Below are positions 1 through 5,987 of a stretch of DNA of 6,833 bases, in pieces. Both the position numbers and the translations under genes were made by a program. The DNA lies in NCBI GenBank assembly GCA_024230695.1, contig JAAERC010000223.1, forward strand, positions 1 through 6,833. The letters run 5' to 3'. Numbering within the stretch: position 1 is the stretch's first letter; every line of letters starts with the position of its first letter. Under the pieces are notes generated by a model. The model saw only the letters and a program-made list of their open reading frames with translations, was not told the DNA's origin and did not search any database. The stretch is from Candidatus Zixiibacteriota bacterium. GTDB lineage: Bacteria > Zixibacteria > MSB-5A5 > GN15 > PGXB01.

Positions 1-132
1 ATCATTTATGGAAACAGCCGGTCCCTCGGATTCCACTATCAGACCAACTATTTTAACAACCCGGCCAGAATGTTTGATTGTACTTATCTCTTCAATCCGT
101 CTGGCGTAGAGATCGTATGGAATAGTTTTCAC
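1..132 (-). CDS. fliI: FliI, flagellar export ATPase (N-terminal 44 codons only, runs off the window)
   Basis: Only the first 44 codons lie in the window; the frame is open to base 1. FliI is the hexameric ATPase of the flagellar type III export apparatus at the cytoplasmic face of the basal body. It is related to F1 beta subunits and regulated by FliH. The visible part has the typical N-terminal beta-barrel signature, with GRVVKIVG at residues 23-30 followed by LIVESEGPAVSI, close to the family pattern G-R-V-x-x-V-x-G-L-x-x-E-x-x-G-P. The Walker motifs would lie outside the window. The start is a GTG at 132-130 that overlaps the fliH TGA stop as GTGA, a 4-base overlap typical of coupled translation. 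The ribosome site (GGTGA, 140-136) is close to the start and weak. Identity rests on this motif plus position directly after fliH. Confidence 0.88.
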   Translation of the reverse strand, partial: MKTIPYDLYARRIEEISTIKHSGRVVKIVGLIVESEGPAVSIND

Positions 133-875
133 AATTCACCATTGCTATTATCAAAAGCACTCGTAATTATATCCATCTGGCTTTCGACCCGAGCATCAAT
201 ATCGCCAGAAGGTGTTTCAATATAACATCCACCCTGTCGAACTCGAGTATCCGGTTCAATTGTAATATCTTTTATTGCGGTTGAATCGGCCTTAAAACGA
301 TCAATCTGCTGATCAATTGATGGGTAATGTTCCGGGTGAACCTTGACCTTTATTTTTGTTTTATCAACTATTTTATCTATTACGCCTGATATGATTCCGG
401 CGGTGACATCGGGATCTGTTCTGGCGGCCCCAAATGTGATCTTTTTGGCAATACTGATTATCATTTCAAGAATATTCTTTTTGGCATCCTCATATAATCT
501 TCTTCGCTCCTGAGTAGCCGTATTTATTAACGAACCAAAATTATCAATAACTTGCTGAGCTTCCTCATGCCCTTTATTTAGTCCATCCTGATAACCTTTT
601 TTATATCCATCATTTTTGGCTTGTTCAGTCTCATTAGATGCAACAATTTTGGTTTGAATATTCTCTTGTTCAATACGTTTATTTAGTTTTAGTAAACAAA
701 CAATCGGAATCAGCTTATTTCCCTCAACCGATGTAATAACATCTAACTCTGGAAATGATTTTCGGACCACCTCCTCAGCCTTGCGATCGGTTACAATATC
801 AGCTCGAAAATCGCCAATAATTACTTTATCACCGACAACTTCAGGACTGATCAGTCGATTAGACAATGACATCAT
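129..875 (-). CDS. fliH: FliH, flagellar export apparatus stator / FliI regulator
   Basis: FliH dimerises, binds the FliI ATPase and links it to the rotor and export gate; it resembles the peripheral stalk (b/delta) of F-type ATPases. With the start chosen here the protein has 248 residues, normal for the family. In the middle (residues 90-102) glycines recur every four residues (GYKKGYQDGLNKG), the GxxxG repeat helix known from FliH. A helical stretch follows, then the C-terminal domain ending in GGCYIETPSGDIDAR (about 215-229), the strongest family signature. The open frame extends to a codon at 905, but that would give a 47-base overlap with fliG. The tandem ATG codons at 875 and 872 sit 5 and 8 bases after GGTGG (885-881), so one of these is preferred. 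The overlap with fliG is then 14-17 bases. Seen: motifs and overlaps. Inferred: the exact start. Confidence 0.9.
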   Translation of the reverse strand: MMSLSNRLISPEVVGDKVIIGDFRADIVTDRKAEEVVRKSFPELDVITSVEGNKLIPIVCLLKLNKRIEQENIQTKIVASNETEQAKNDGYKKGYQDGLNKGHEEAQQVIDNFGSLINTATQERRRLYEDAKKNILEMIISIAKKITFGAARTDPDVTAGIISGVIDKIVDKTKIKVKVHPEHYPSIDQQIDRFKADSTAIKDITIEPDTRVRQGGCYIETPSGDIDARVESQMDIITSAFDNSNGEL

Positions 876-1881
876 CCTTTCCACCGCCACGACCGGCCAC
901 AACAATTTGACCTTCTTCTTCTAATCTGCGAACAGCCTCAACAACCTGTTGCTGGGCAGTTTCGACATCCGAAAGTCGCATCGGTCCCATAAACTCCATT
1001 TCTTCTTTAATCATAACCGCGACACGTTCGGAAACGTTGGAATAGATCTTGGCACGAACTTCTTCTGATGCCGCTTTAAGAGCAACAGCCAGGTCGCGTG
1101 ATTCGACCTCTTTAAGTAGTCTCTGAATCGAACGATCATCAAGTAATATCAGATCGTCAAAGACAAACATCATATTTTTAATTTCAGCGGCCAATTCGGC
1201 ATTCTCGGCCTCAAGCGATTGCAGGATATTTTTTTCCGCGGCTGTATCAATTGTATTTAAAATCTCAGCCATCGTTTTACTGCCACCGGAAAGGGTGATA
1301 TCATTGGCGGCACTATCTTCAAAATGAGTCGATAATGTTATCTCAATTTCTTTCAGAATATCTGGGGATATCTTTTCCATTGTAGCAATCCGCAAGGAAA
1401 CTTCTGACTGCAACTCAGAAGGTAAGTCAGAGAGAATCGAGGCAGCCTGGTTAGGCGTTAGCTGAGTAAGAATAACTGCTATTGTTTGTGGATGTTCATT
1501 CTGAATAATTCCGACCAACTGTTTTGTATCAATACTTTTTAATAAATTAAAACCGGATGTTTGGAACGATGACTCGAGTCGATTTAAAATCTCGCTGGCT
1601 CGTTGATCACCAACCGCTTTTTGTAATATTTCGCGTGCAAAGTCAACACCACCCTGAGAAACATATTCACGGGCAATAAAGATATCATGACATTCACCTA
1701 CAATTTGCTCCTGTAAGTCGGGTGAAACATCTTTCATATTCGCAATTTCAACGGTCAGCCTTTCAACATCGGCATCCGACATTCCTTTAAGAACCAGTGC
1801 CGATACTTCCGATCCAAAAGAAATCAGCGCAATCGCCGCTTTTTGGATTGCCGAAAAATCGGCTAAACTTTCATTACTCAT
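859..1881 (-). CDS. fliG: FliG, flagellar motor switch / rotor protein
   Basis: FliG sits on the cytoplasmic face of the MS ring, bound to FliF by its N-terminal domain. It binds FliM through its middle domain, and its C-terminal domain makes the torque-generating contact with MotA. The 340-residue product has the normal length. The middle-domain EHPQ motif is at residues 129-132 (NEHPQTIAVIL). The C-terminal domain has the charged torque helix region, LDDRSIQRLLKEVESRDLA (about 247-265), followed by EEVRAKIYSN and MGPMRLSDVE. The frame is open to a GTG at 1890, but the ATG at 1881 has a good ribosome site, AGGTG (1892-1888), 6 bases ahead, so I use it. It overlaps the fliF stop by 8 bases. 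The C-terminus ends in a Gly-rich tail (AGRGGGKDDVIV) whose DNA also carries the fliH ribosome site. Confidence 0.97.
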   Translation of the reverse strand: MSNESLADFSAIQKAAIALISFGSEVSALVLKGMSDADVERLTVEIANMKDVSPDLQEQIVGECHDIFIAREYVSQGGVDFAREILQKAVGDQRASEILNRLESSFQTSGFNLLKSIDTKQLVGIIQNEHPQTIAVILTQLTPNQAASILSDLPSELQSEVSLRIATMEKISPDILKEIEITLSTHFEDSAANDITLSGGSKTMAEILNTIDTAAEKNILQSLEAENAELAAEIKNMMFVFDDLILLDDRSIQRLLKEVESRDLAVALKAASEEVRAKIYSNVSERVAVMIKEEMEFMGPMRLSDVETAQQQVVEAVRRLEEEGQIVVAGRGGGKDDVIV

Positions 1882-3469
1882 CTTCAGCACCTATTAACAT
1901 CATTGTTTTTATCGCTCTTGCTACCTCTTCCGGCTTATCATTGGCGACTTTTTGCATCGCATCAACAACAGTAGCTTTTCTTTTCTTCTTTATTACCACC
2001 GGCGGCGGTTCCTCATCCACAATTCCCATCTCATCTTCTTCTTCTTCCTCCTCCTCAACTACAGGTGGAGGAGCTATTCTGGCACCAGGAAGCAATCTTC
2101 CTAAAGCGCGGAATAATCTTTTTGCCTTACTGCGGGCGTATAACAGAACAAGTATCGCCAGCAAACCCCATCCGATTTTAGTAGCAATATCATAATAAAA
2201 ATCAAGTTCAACCATTTGATCCAGTTTTTGCTGGTCATGTTCCATTGATTGATTGTCAAATGAAATATTGACAACTTCGATTTGATCGCTTCTTTGTTGG
2301 TCAAAACCAACCGCACTTTTTACAATAGCTGTTATACGGTCGATCTCCTCTTGTGGTCTTGGTTCATAAACATTCTCCAAAACACCCTCGGCATTTTCGA
2401 CATCTCTATAAACTCCATCAATCATGACCGCCACACTCAATCTATCAATATTACCAACTGAATTAACAATATGCTCAACCGTTTTACTTATTTCATAATT
2501 GGCAATTGAGGTCTCTATCTTTTTATCGTCTTTACTTTCGGCAAATTCGTCTTGTTTATCAGATGCCACCGCCGACTCTTCGGTTTTCTCTTCACTTCGA
2601 ATAACCGGCGTATTCGGATCGTATGACTCAGACGTTTTTTCAACCTGTTTAAAATTCATATCAACCGACACTCTGATAATTGATTTTCCCGGACCAATAA
2701 CACCATCCAGCATCGATTGCGCTTTATCTTCAAGGTAATTTTCCGCATTTTTTCTAACTTCCAGTTGTGAAGAAGAAAGCCCCGCCAATACATCCGATTC
2801 AATTTCCGACGAGAGTAGGTTACCATGATAATCAACGATAGAAATATTTTCAGGTTTTAATCCCTCAACCGATGAAGCAACCAGATGTGTTATTCCAGAT
2901 AATTGAGATTTATCCAATCCCCCCATCTTTTTTAGCTTAAGGACAATTGAAGCGGTTGCTTCCAACTTATCCTTCTTAAATAATCGCGGTTTGGGCATAA
3001 CAATATGTACTCGAGCGGCCTGAACATTGTTCAGTTGCATAATCGTTTTCATCAGTTCGCCTTCAAGCGCACGGCGAAAATTGAGGTTTTGTAAAAACTC
3101 AGTCATCCCCAAATTTGATTGATCAAAAATAGAATAACCAATATTTCCTGACTGCGGTAACCCTTCTGATGCCAGCGATATTCTCAAACTGTAAACATCA
3201 TCAGACGGAACCATTATGGTTCGTCCGCCATCTGAAAGTTTGTGAGGTTTATTATTTTCACCAAGATAAGCCACCACTTCAGCGGCTTCAGATGGATCTA
3301 ATTGTGAATATAATACCGAGTAATTGATTTCACCGCCAATCCAGCTGGCGGTAACAACAAGGCCGACAATAATACTAAGCGTAACGCCAATGAGCATTAT
3401 TGCCTGGCTGGGTGACATTTTCCGAACAAAGTCGGAAATATTTGAAGACAGTTCCTTAAAATATTCCAT
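1874..3469 (-). CDS. fliF: FliF, flagellar MS-ring protein
   Basis: FliF forms the MS ring in the inner membrane, the base on which rod, switch and export gate assemble. The 531-residue product shows the expected plan. There is a short cytoplasmic N-terminus and a first membrane segment at about 23-45. The periplasmic YscJ/FliF ring-building domains follow (VLYSQLDPSEAAEVVAYL near 52-69, then NFRRALEGELMKTI and VQAARVHIVMPK). A second membrane segment lies at about 427-445 and a cytoplasmic tail follows. The tail ends in a helix (EEVARAIKTMML) matching the FliG-binding end of FliF. Between the membrane and this helix is an acidic block with seven consecutive Glu (472-478) and a basic KKKRK (494-498). 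The start ATG has AGGA (3479-3476) 6 bases ahead. The gene lies 59 bases after fliE and overlaps fliG by 8 bases. Confidence 0.97.
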   Translation of the reverse strand: MEYFKELSSNISDFVRKMSPSQAIMLIGVTLSIIVGLVVTASWIGGEINYSVLYSQLDPSEAAEVVAYLGENNKPHKLSDGGRTIMVPSDDVYSLRISLASEGLPQSGNIGYSIFDQSNLGMTEFLQNLNFRRALEGELMKTIMQLNNVQAARVHIVMPKPRLFKKDKLEATASIVLKLKKMGGLDKSQLSGITHLVASSVEGLKPENISIVDYHGNLLSSEIESDVLAGLSSSQLEVRKNAENYLEDKAQSMLDGVIGPGKSIIRVSVDMNFKQVEKTSESYDPNTPVIRSEEKTEESAVASDKQDEFAESKDDKKIETSIANYEISKTVEHIVNSVGNIDRLSVAVMIDGVYRDVENAEGVLENVYEPRPQEEIDRITAIVKSAVGFDQQRSDQIEVVNISFDNQSMEHDQQKLDQMVELDFYYDIATKIGWGLLAILVLLYARSKAKRLFRALGRLLPGARIAPPPVVEEEEEEEDEMGIVDEEPPPVVIKKKRKATVVDAMQKVANDKPEEVARAIKTMMLIGAEDE

Positions 3470-3528
3470 TACAAATCCTATTTATTAATATCCACCGATC
3501 CTATGGCAGAAACATTCAAATAGTTATT

Positions 3529-3840
3529 TTACATAGGCATTTTTACAAGCGATTGATATCCTTCTAATAATCTATTCCTTATTTCCAGAAAAAGATCCAT
3601 TGAGATCCCCGCTTCTTCAACGGCGATCATTACCTGATGAAGATCAGCCGCCTCGCCAGACGCCAACATCTCCTGTGCATTGGCAGATTCCTGCTGAACA
3701 GAATTAACTGAATTAACAAGCTCACTAAAAACATCTGTAAATTTACCATCAGTAGCTTTTACATCTGAACTGCTTTTAGATTCTACTGCCTGCTGAAGCG
3801 CAGGAATTAGCTTGTTTATTTGTCCAATTCCATTGGTCAT
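3529..3840 (-). CDS. fliE: FliE, MS ring-rod junction protein
   Basis: FliE is a small export substrate that links the MS ring to the rod and is needed before the rod can assemble. At 103 residues the length is typical. The diagnostic C-terminal half is present: LHQVMIAVEEAGISMDLFLE at about 67-86, then IRNRLLEGYQSLVKMPM, matching the family pattern V-M-I-A-x-E-x-A-x-x-S followed by V/I-R-N-x-x-x-E-A/G-Y-Q. The first 45 residues are low in conservation, as usual. The ATG at 3840 overlaps the stop of the preceding small gene as ATGA, so translation of the two is probably coupled. GGATG (3852-3848) is a possible ribosome site 7 bases ahead. A 59-base gap separates it from fliF; I see no promoter or terminator in that gap. 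Confidence 0.95.
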   Translation of the reverse strand: MTNGIGQINKLIPALQQAVESKSSSDVKATDGKFTDVFSELVNSVNSVQQESANAQEMLASGEAADLHQVMIAVEEAGISMDLFLEIRNRLLEGYQSLVKMPM

Positions 3841-4154
3841 AGTTTCACATCCACAAAGGATCCCAGTCCGGGGCGACTGGAGTTACCTGAATTCAACATA
3901 CCCCTTTTATCACCATATTTATCAAACAGAAGTTCCAATGCCTGTTTTTCTTCTGGCGATAACATTTCCGCATACTCTTCTCCCTCAAGCCTAATCGACA
4001 CATCTGAACCGATCTTATCGATCCGACCCGGGATTTTAATCTTTTCTGGTTTTTGGATCTGTACGGTTTTCTCGGCCTCAACCGGTTTTTTGCTGGTCTG
4101 CGTTTTACCAGTCATATCCCGATAGGCATTGATTCCAACTGAATTAATATTCAT
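3837..4154 (-). CDS. Unrecognised 105-residue flagellar-operon protein between flgC and fliE
   Basis: I do not recognise this family. It has no signal peptide or membrane segment, so the product is probably cytoplasmic or an export substrate. The first 50 residues are polar and Lys/Gln/Pro-rich (KTQTSKKPVEAEKT, then VQIQKPEKIKIPGR) and look disordered. A likely helix follows, YAEMLSPEEKQALELLFDKY (61-80), then a Gly/Ser-rich turn and a terminal GLGSFVDVKL. It is surely translated: a strong ribosome site, GGAAGGA (4168-4162), lies 7 bases before the ATG, the gene starts 16 bases after flgC, and its TGA overlaps the fliE ATG. The short length and disordered front recall FlgM or a small chaperone, but I see no firm FlgM match and FlgM does not usually sit here. 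Place and coupling suggest a role in rod or MS-ring assembly; this is inference. Confidence 0.8.
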   Translation of the reverse strand: MNINSVGINAYRDMTGKTQTSKKPVEAEKTVQIQKPEKIKIPGRIDKIGSDVSIRLEGEEYAEMLSPEEKQALELLFDKYGDKRGMLNSGNSSRPGLGSFVDVKL

Positions 4155-4161
4155 CTATTTA

Positions 4162-4168
4162 TCCTTCC
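4162..4168 (-). promoter_or_regulatory. Strong ribosome binding site for the 105-residue gene
   Basis: GGAAGGA lies between the flgC stop (4173-4171) and the ATG at 4154, 7 bases before the start. It is one of the best Shine-Dalgarno matches in the window and supports the small gene as real and actively translated. Confidence 0.7.
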
Positions 4169-4170
4169 AA

Positions 4171-4665
4171 TTATATATCAAGAGCGTTTTTGGCCATCTC
4201 TTTTGCTGTTGAAATTGCCATTGTATTTGCTTCATAGGCGCGCGAAGCGGCCATCATATCAACCATTTCATTTACTATTTCAATATCCGGCATTTTAACA
4301 AATCCTTCTACATCTGCATCCGGATGATCCGGATCATGGACCAATCTAAAAGATGAAGCCGGATCTTCAATTTCATTGGCTTCAGTTTTTGAGATCTCCA
4401 GAGTTCCACTGGAGTTTTTGGGACTACTGATCAGATGTCGGTGATTTGTTCGTGCCAATTTTGTTCGAGCGCTGGACATTGCCATTTTAAAAGGAATTGA
4501 TTCCTCGGCTTCGGATACAAGCACTCTTTTTCTTCTGTAAGGGGTGCCGTCCTTAGTTTTGGTCGTTTCGGCATTGGCAATATTCTGAGCCACGACATCC
4601 ATCTTGCGCCGCTGCAAAGTCATTCCCGATGCTGAAACTTCAATTGAACTAAATAAACCGGACAT
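4171..4665 (-). CDS. flgC: FlgC, flagellar proximal rod protein
   Basis: FlgC is a proximal rod subunit exported by the flagellar type III system and assembled in the periplasm with FlgB and FlgF. The 164-residue product is slightly longer than the usual 134-150. The N-terminal rod/hook signature is present (SSIEVSASGMTLQRRKMDVV, then AQNIANAETT, residues 6-35). The C-terminal signature is also clear: HPDADVEGFVKMP at 114-126, a variant of the FlgC pattern HPDAN-x-x-G-Y-V-x-M-P, then SRAYEAN (141-147) and a closing amphipathic helix. These ends form the coiled-coil core of axial proteins. The start ATG is 7 bases after AGAGG (4677-4673), a ribosome site that overlaps the flgB TAG stop, so flgB and flgC are probably translated together. 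No signal peptide, as expected for a type III substrate. Confidence 0.96.
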   Translation of the reverse strand: MSGLFSSIEVSASGMTLQRRKMDVVAQNIANAETTKTKDGTPYRRKRVLVSEAEESIPFKMAMSSARTKLARTNHRHLISSPKNSSGTLEISKTEANEIEDPASSFRLVHDPDHPDADVEGFVKMPDIEIVNEMVDMMAASRAYEANTMAISTAKEMAKNALDI

Positions 4666-4675
4666 TTATAAACCT

Positions 4676-5092
4676 CTACTTACTTTTAATGACACTTCGT
4701 AATCCCTGAAATTTACTGGCCAATAACTTGGCGCCAATACTGTAATAAATCTGATTCTGGGCCAGATTAGCGATTTCAGCATCAGCATCAACATTGTTGA
4801 CACCATTTCCATTTATAGATTTATTAACAATAATATCAGGACCCTTTAAATGTGAACGACCTACCGGAAGATGCGCCGAATGAGTCAATTTTCCCTTCAA
4901 ATGACCTTTATCTTTGACGACTTTGTTCAGTTCACCATGAAAATCAATATCTTTACTTTGGTACCCGGGTGTCGAAATATTGGCCAGATTCCCGGCAATC
5001 AGTTTGTGTCGACTTGAGGCCATATTCAGATACGACCGATAAAGCGGAATACCGATTTTGTTAAACACTGTATTTTTAATCAATTCTGACAT
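4676..5092 (-). CDS. flgB: FlgB, flagellar proximal rod protein
   Basis: FlgB is the first-assembled class of rod subunit after FliE, exported without a cleaved signal. From the ATG at 5092 the protein has 138 residues, the usual length. The rod signature is NLANISTPGYQ at residues 35-45, followed by KDIDF; a helical C-terminus follows (NQIYYSIGAKLLASKFQGL). The open frame extends to a TTG at 5131, but the added residues would be encoded on top of the -24/-12 promoter and lie upstream of its expected transcription start, so the ATG at 5092 is clearly better. The ribosome site is modest (GGAT, 5102-5099, 6 bases ahead). This is the first gene of the sigma-54 operon; flgC follows after 10 bases. 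Confidence 0.95.
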   Translation of the reverse strand: MSELIKNTVFNKIGIPLYRSYLNMASSRHKLIAGNLANISTPGYQSKDIDFHGELNKVVKDKGHLKGKLTHSAHLPVGRSHLKGPDIIVNKSINGNGVNNVDADAEIANLAQNQIYYSIGAKLLASKFQGLRSVIKSK

Positions 5093-5113
5093 ATCATTAT
5101 CCGAACAGATGAA

Positions 5114-5130
5114 AAGCAAGGCCGGTGCCA
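5114..5130 (-). promoter_or_regulatory. Sigma-54 (-24/-12) promoter of the flgB operon
   Basis: On the minus strand the sequence reads TGGCAC, five bases (CGGCC), then TTGCTT. It fits the RpoN consensus TGGCACG-N4-TTGCW at every specified base except the seventh, with GG and GC separated by exactly 10 bases. With C5116 as -12, transcription would start near 5104, about 12 bases before the flgB ATG. Sigma-54 promoters need an AAA+ activator (FlrC/FlgR/FlbD-response-regulator type) bound upstream. Middle flagellar genes are under this control in many Gram-negative bacteria. Sequence and place agree, so I am confident. Confidence 0.92.
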
Positions 5131-5251
5131 AACTAACAATATGTGACTAATTCTCTATTATACAGCAGGTTAGGAAATTTTGATAATATCTGATTCTACT
5201 TGAGCATGGAAAATGATACCGGAAAGGCGGAAAAATATTTCCATTCCGATA
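5131..5251 (-). other. Intergenic region between motB and the flgB promoter
   Basis: About 120 bases without a gene, upstream of the sigma-54 promoter and therefore the natural place for activator binding. It is AT-rich. It contains an imperfect hairpin just after the motB stop and a 9-base palindrome GATAATATC (5190-5182), about 80 bases before the expected start of transcription. Neither is strong enough to be called a binding site. Confidence 0.4.
5220..5248 (-). terminator. Weak imperfect hairpin after motB (possible transcript end)
   Basis: Starting 3 bases after the motB stop, CGGAA pairs with TTCCG (outer 5 bp) and GGAAA pairs with TTTCC around a TATT loop (inner 5 bp), with an asymmetric bulge between the two stems. 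There is no run of T after it, so a standard Rho-independent terminator is doubtful. It may only stabilise the motAB transcript end, or be chance. Confidence 0.2.
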
Positions 5252-5986
5252 TTAATTTGGATTATAAAACTGTGATGTTGGTTCGGTTGCTGTTATTTCT
5301 AATGTCATTACCACAATATCAACTCTTCTATTTTTTGCGCGGTTATCTTCGGTGTTATTGGGAGCAAGTGGTCGAAATTCACCATAACCAAGAGCCGATA
5401 CTTCATCCGGTTTGACACCATGATTGTCAATGAAATATCGTACCACTTCTGTGGCTCGCGCCGATGACAGTTCCCAATTTGATGGGTACTTGATCGTTTT
5501 TATTGGCCTGTTGTCGGTATGCCCTTCAATTCTAATATGATTCGGCAATTGTCTTAAATGCTCAGCAACGACTCCAAGTGTCTCAATCGCTTTATCAGAC
5601 AAAACAGCCGAGCCCATTTTAAATAGAGCAGATTCCATTATATGAATAACCAATCCTCGTTCGGAAACTTCGGCATTAACCAATTTTTCATTTCCCATGC
5701 CCATAAAATCTTTTTCAATCGATTCACCAATAGATTTCAAAACAGCTATTTTTAATATTCCGCCACCCGGTAACACACCAACATGTGATCCCTGTTTCAA
5801 AATAACCGTTCCGCCTTTTAGCACGCCGGACAAAGCATCAGACATCTTACCAAATTTTTTGGCATCAACTTGTGACATTGAATACATGACAATAAAAAAG
5901 GCAAGTAAAAGAGTAATTAGATCGGCATAGGTCAGAAGCCACCGCTCTGAGTTCTCACTATCCTCAAATTTCCTGCGGCGAGGCAT
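5252..5986 (-). CDS. motB: MotB, flagellar stator protein with OmpA-like peptidoglycan-binding domain
   Basis: MotB pairs with MotA as the stator; its single membrane helix holds the ion-binding Asp and its periplasmic domain anchors the complex to peptidoglycan. The 244-residue protein starts with a basic N-terminus (MPRRRKFED) and the family signature ERWLLTYADLITLLLAFF. D22 is the expected ion-binding residue, and the membrane helix spans about 17-38. A linker/plug region follows, then the OmpA-like domain (about 112-228) with IEGHTDNRP (153-161), SSARATEVVRYF and RAKNRRVDI (216-224). The ATG is one base after the motA stop, so the two genes are co-translated, with the AAGGGG inside the motA end as a slightly distant ribosome site. 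Whether the ion is H+ or Na+ cannot be read safely. No fliL follows; the next gene is flgB. Confidence 0.96.
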   Translation of the reverse strand: MPRRRKFEDSENSERWLLTYADLITLLLAFFIVMYSMSQVDAKKFGKMSDALSGVLKGGTVILKQGSHVGVLPGGGILKIAVLKSIGESIEKDFMGMGNEKLVNAEVSERGLVIHIMESALFKMGSAVLSDKAIETLGVVAEHLRQLPNHIRIEGHTDNRPIKTIKYPSNWELSSARATEVVRYFIDNHGVKPDEVSALGYGEFRPLAPNNTEDNRAKNRRVDIVVMTLEITATEPTSQFYNPN

Positions 5987-5987
5987 G

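Noticed and set aside
1797..2195. Plus-strand open frame of 132 codons with a run of Ser.
   Set aside because: It is antisense to fliF/fliG; the Ser run is just the complement of the FliF poly-Glu stretch, and there is no ribosome site or family resemblance.
3820..4125. Plus-strand open frame of 101 codons opposite fliE and the 105-residue gene.
   Set aside because: The minus-strand gene has a strong ribosome site and ATGA coupling to fliE; the plus-strand frame has neither and its product is unlike any known protein.
5200..5415. Plus-strand open frame of 71 codons across the motB end and the intergenic gap.
   Set aside because: Two thirds of it is antisense to the conserved OmpA-like domain of MotB, and no ribosome site precedes it.
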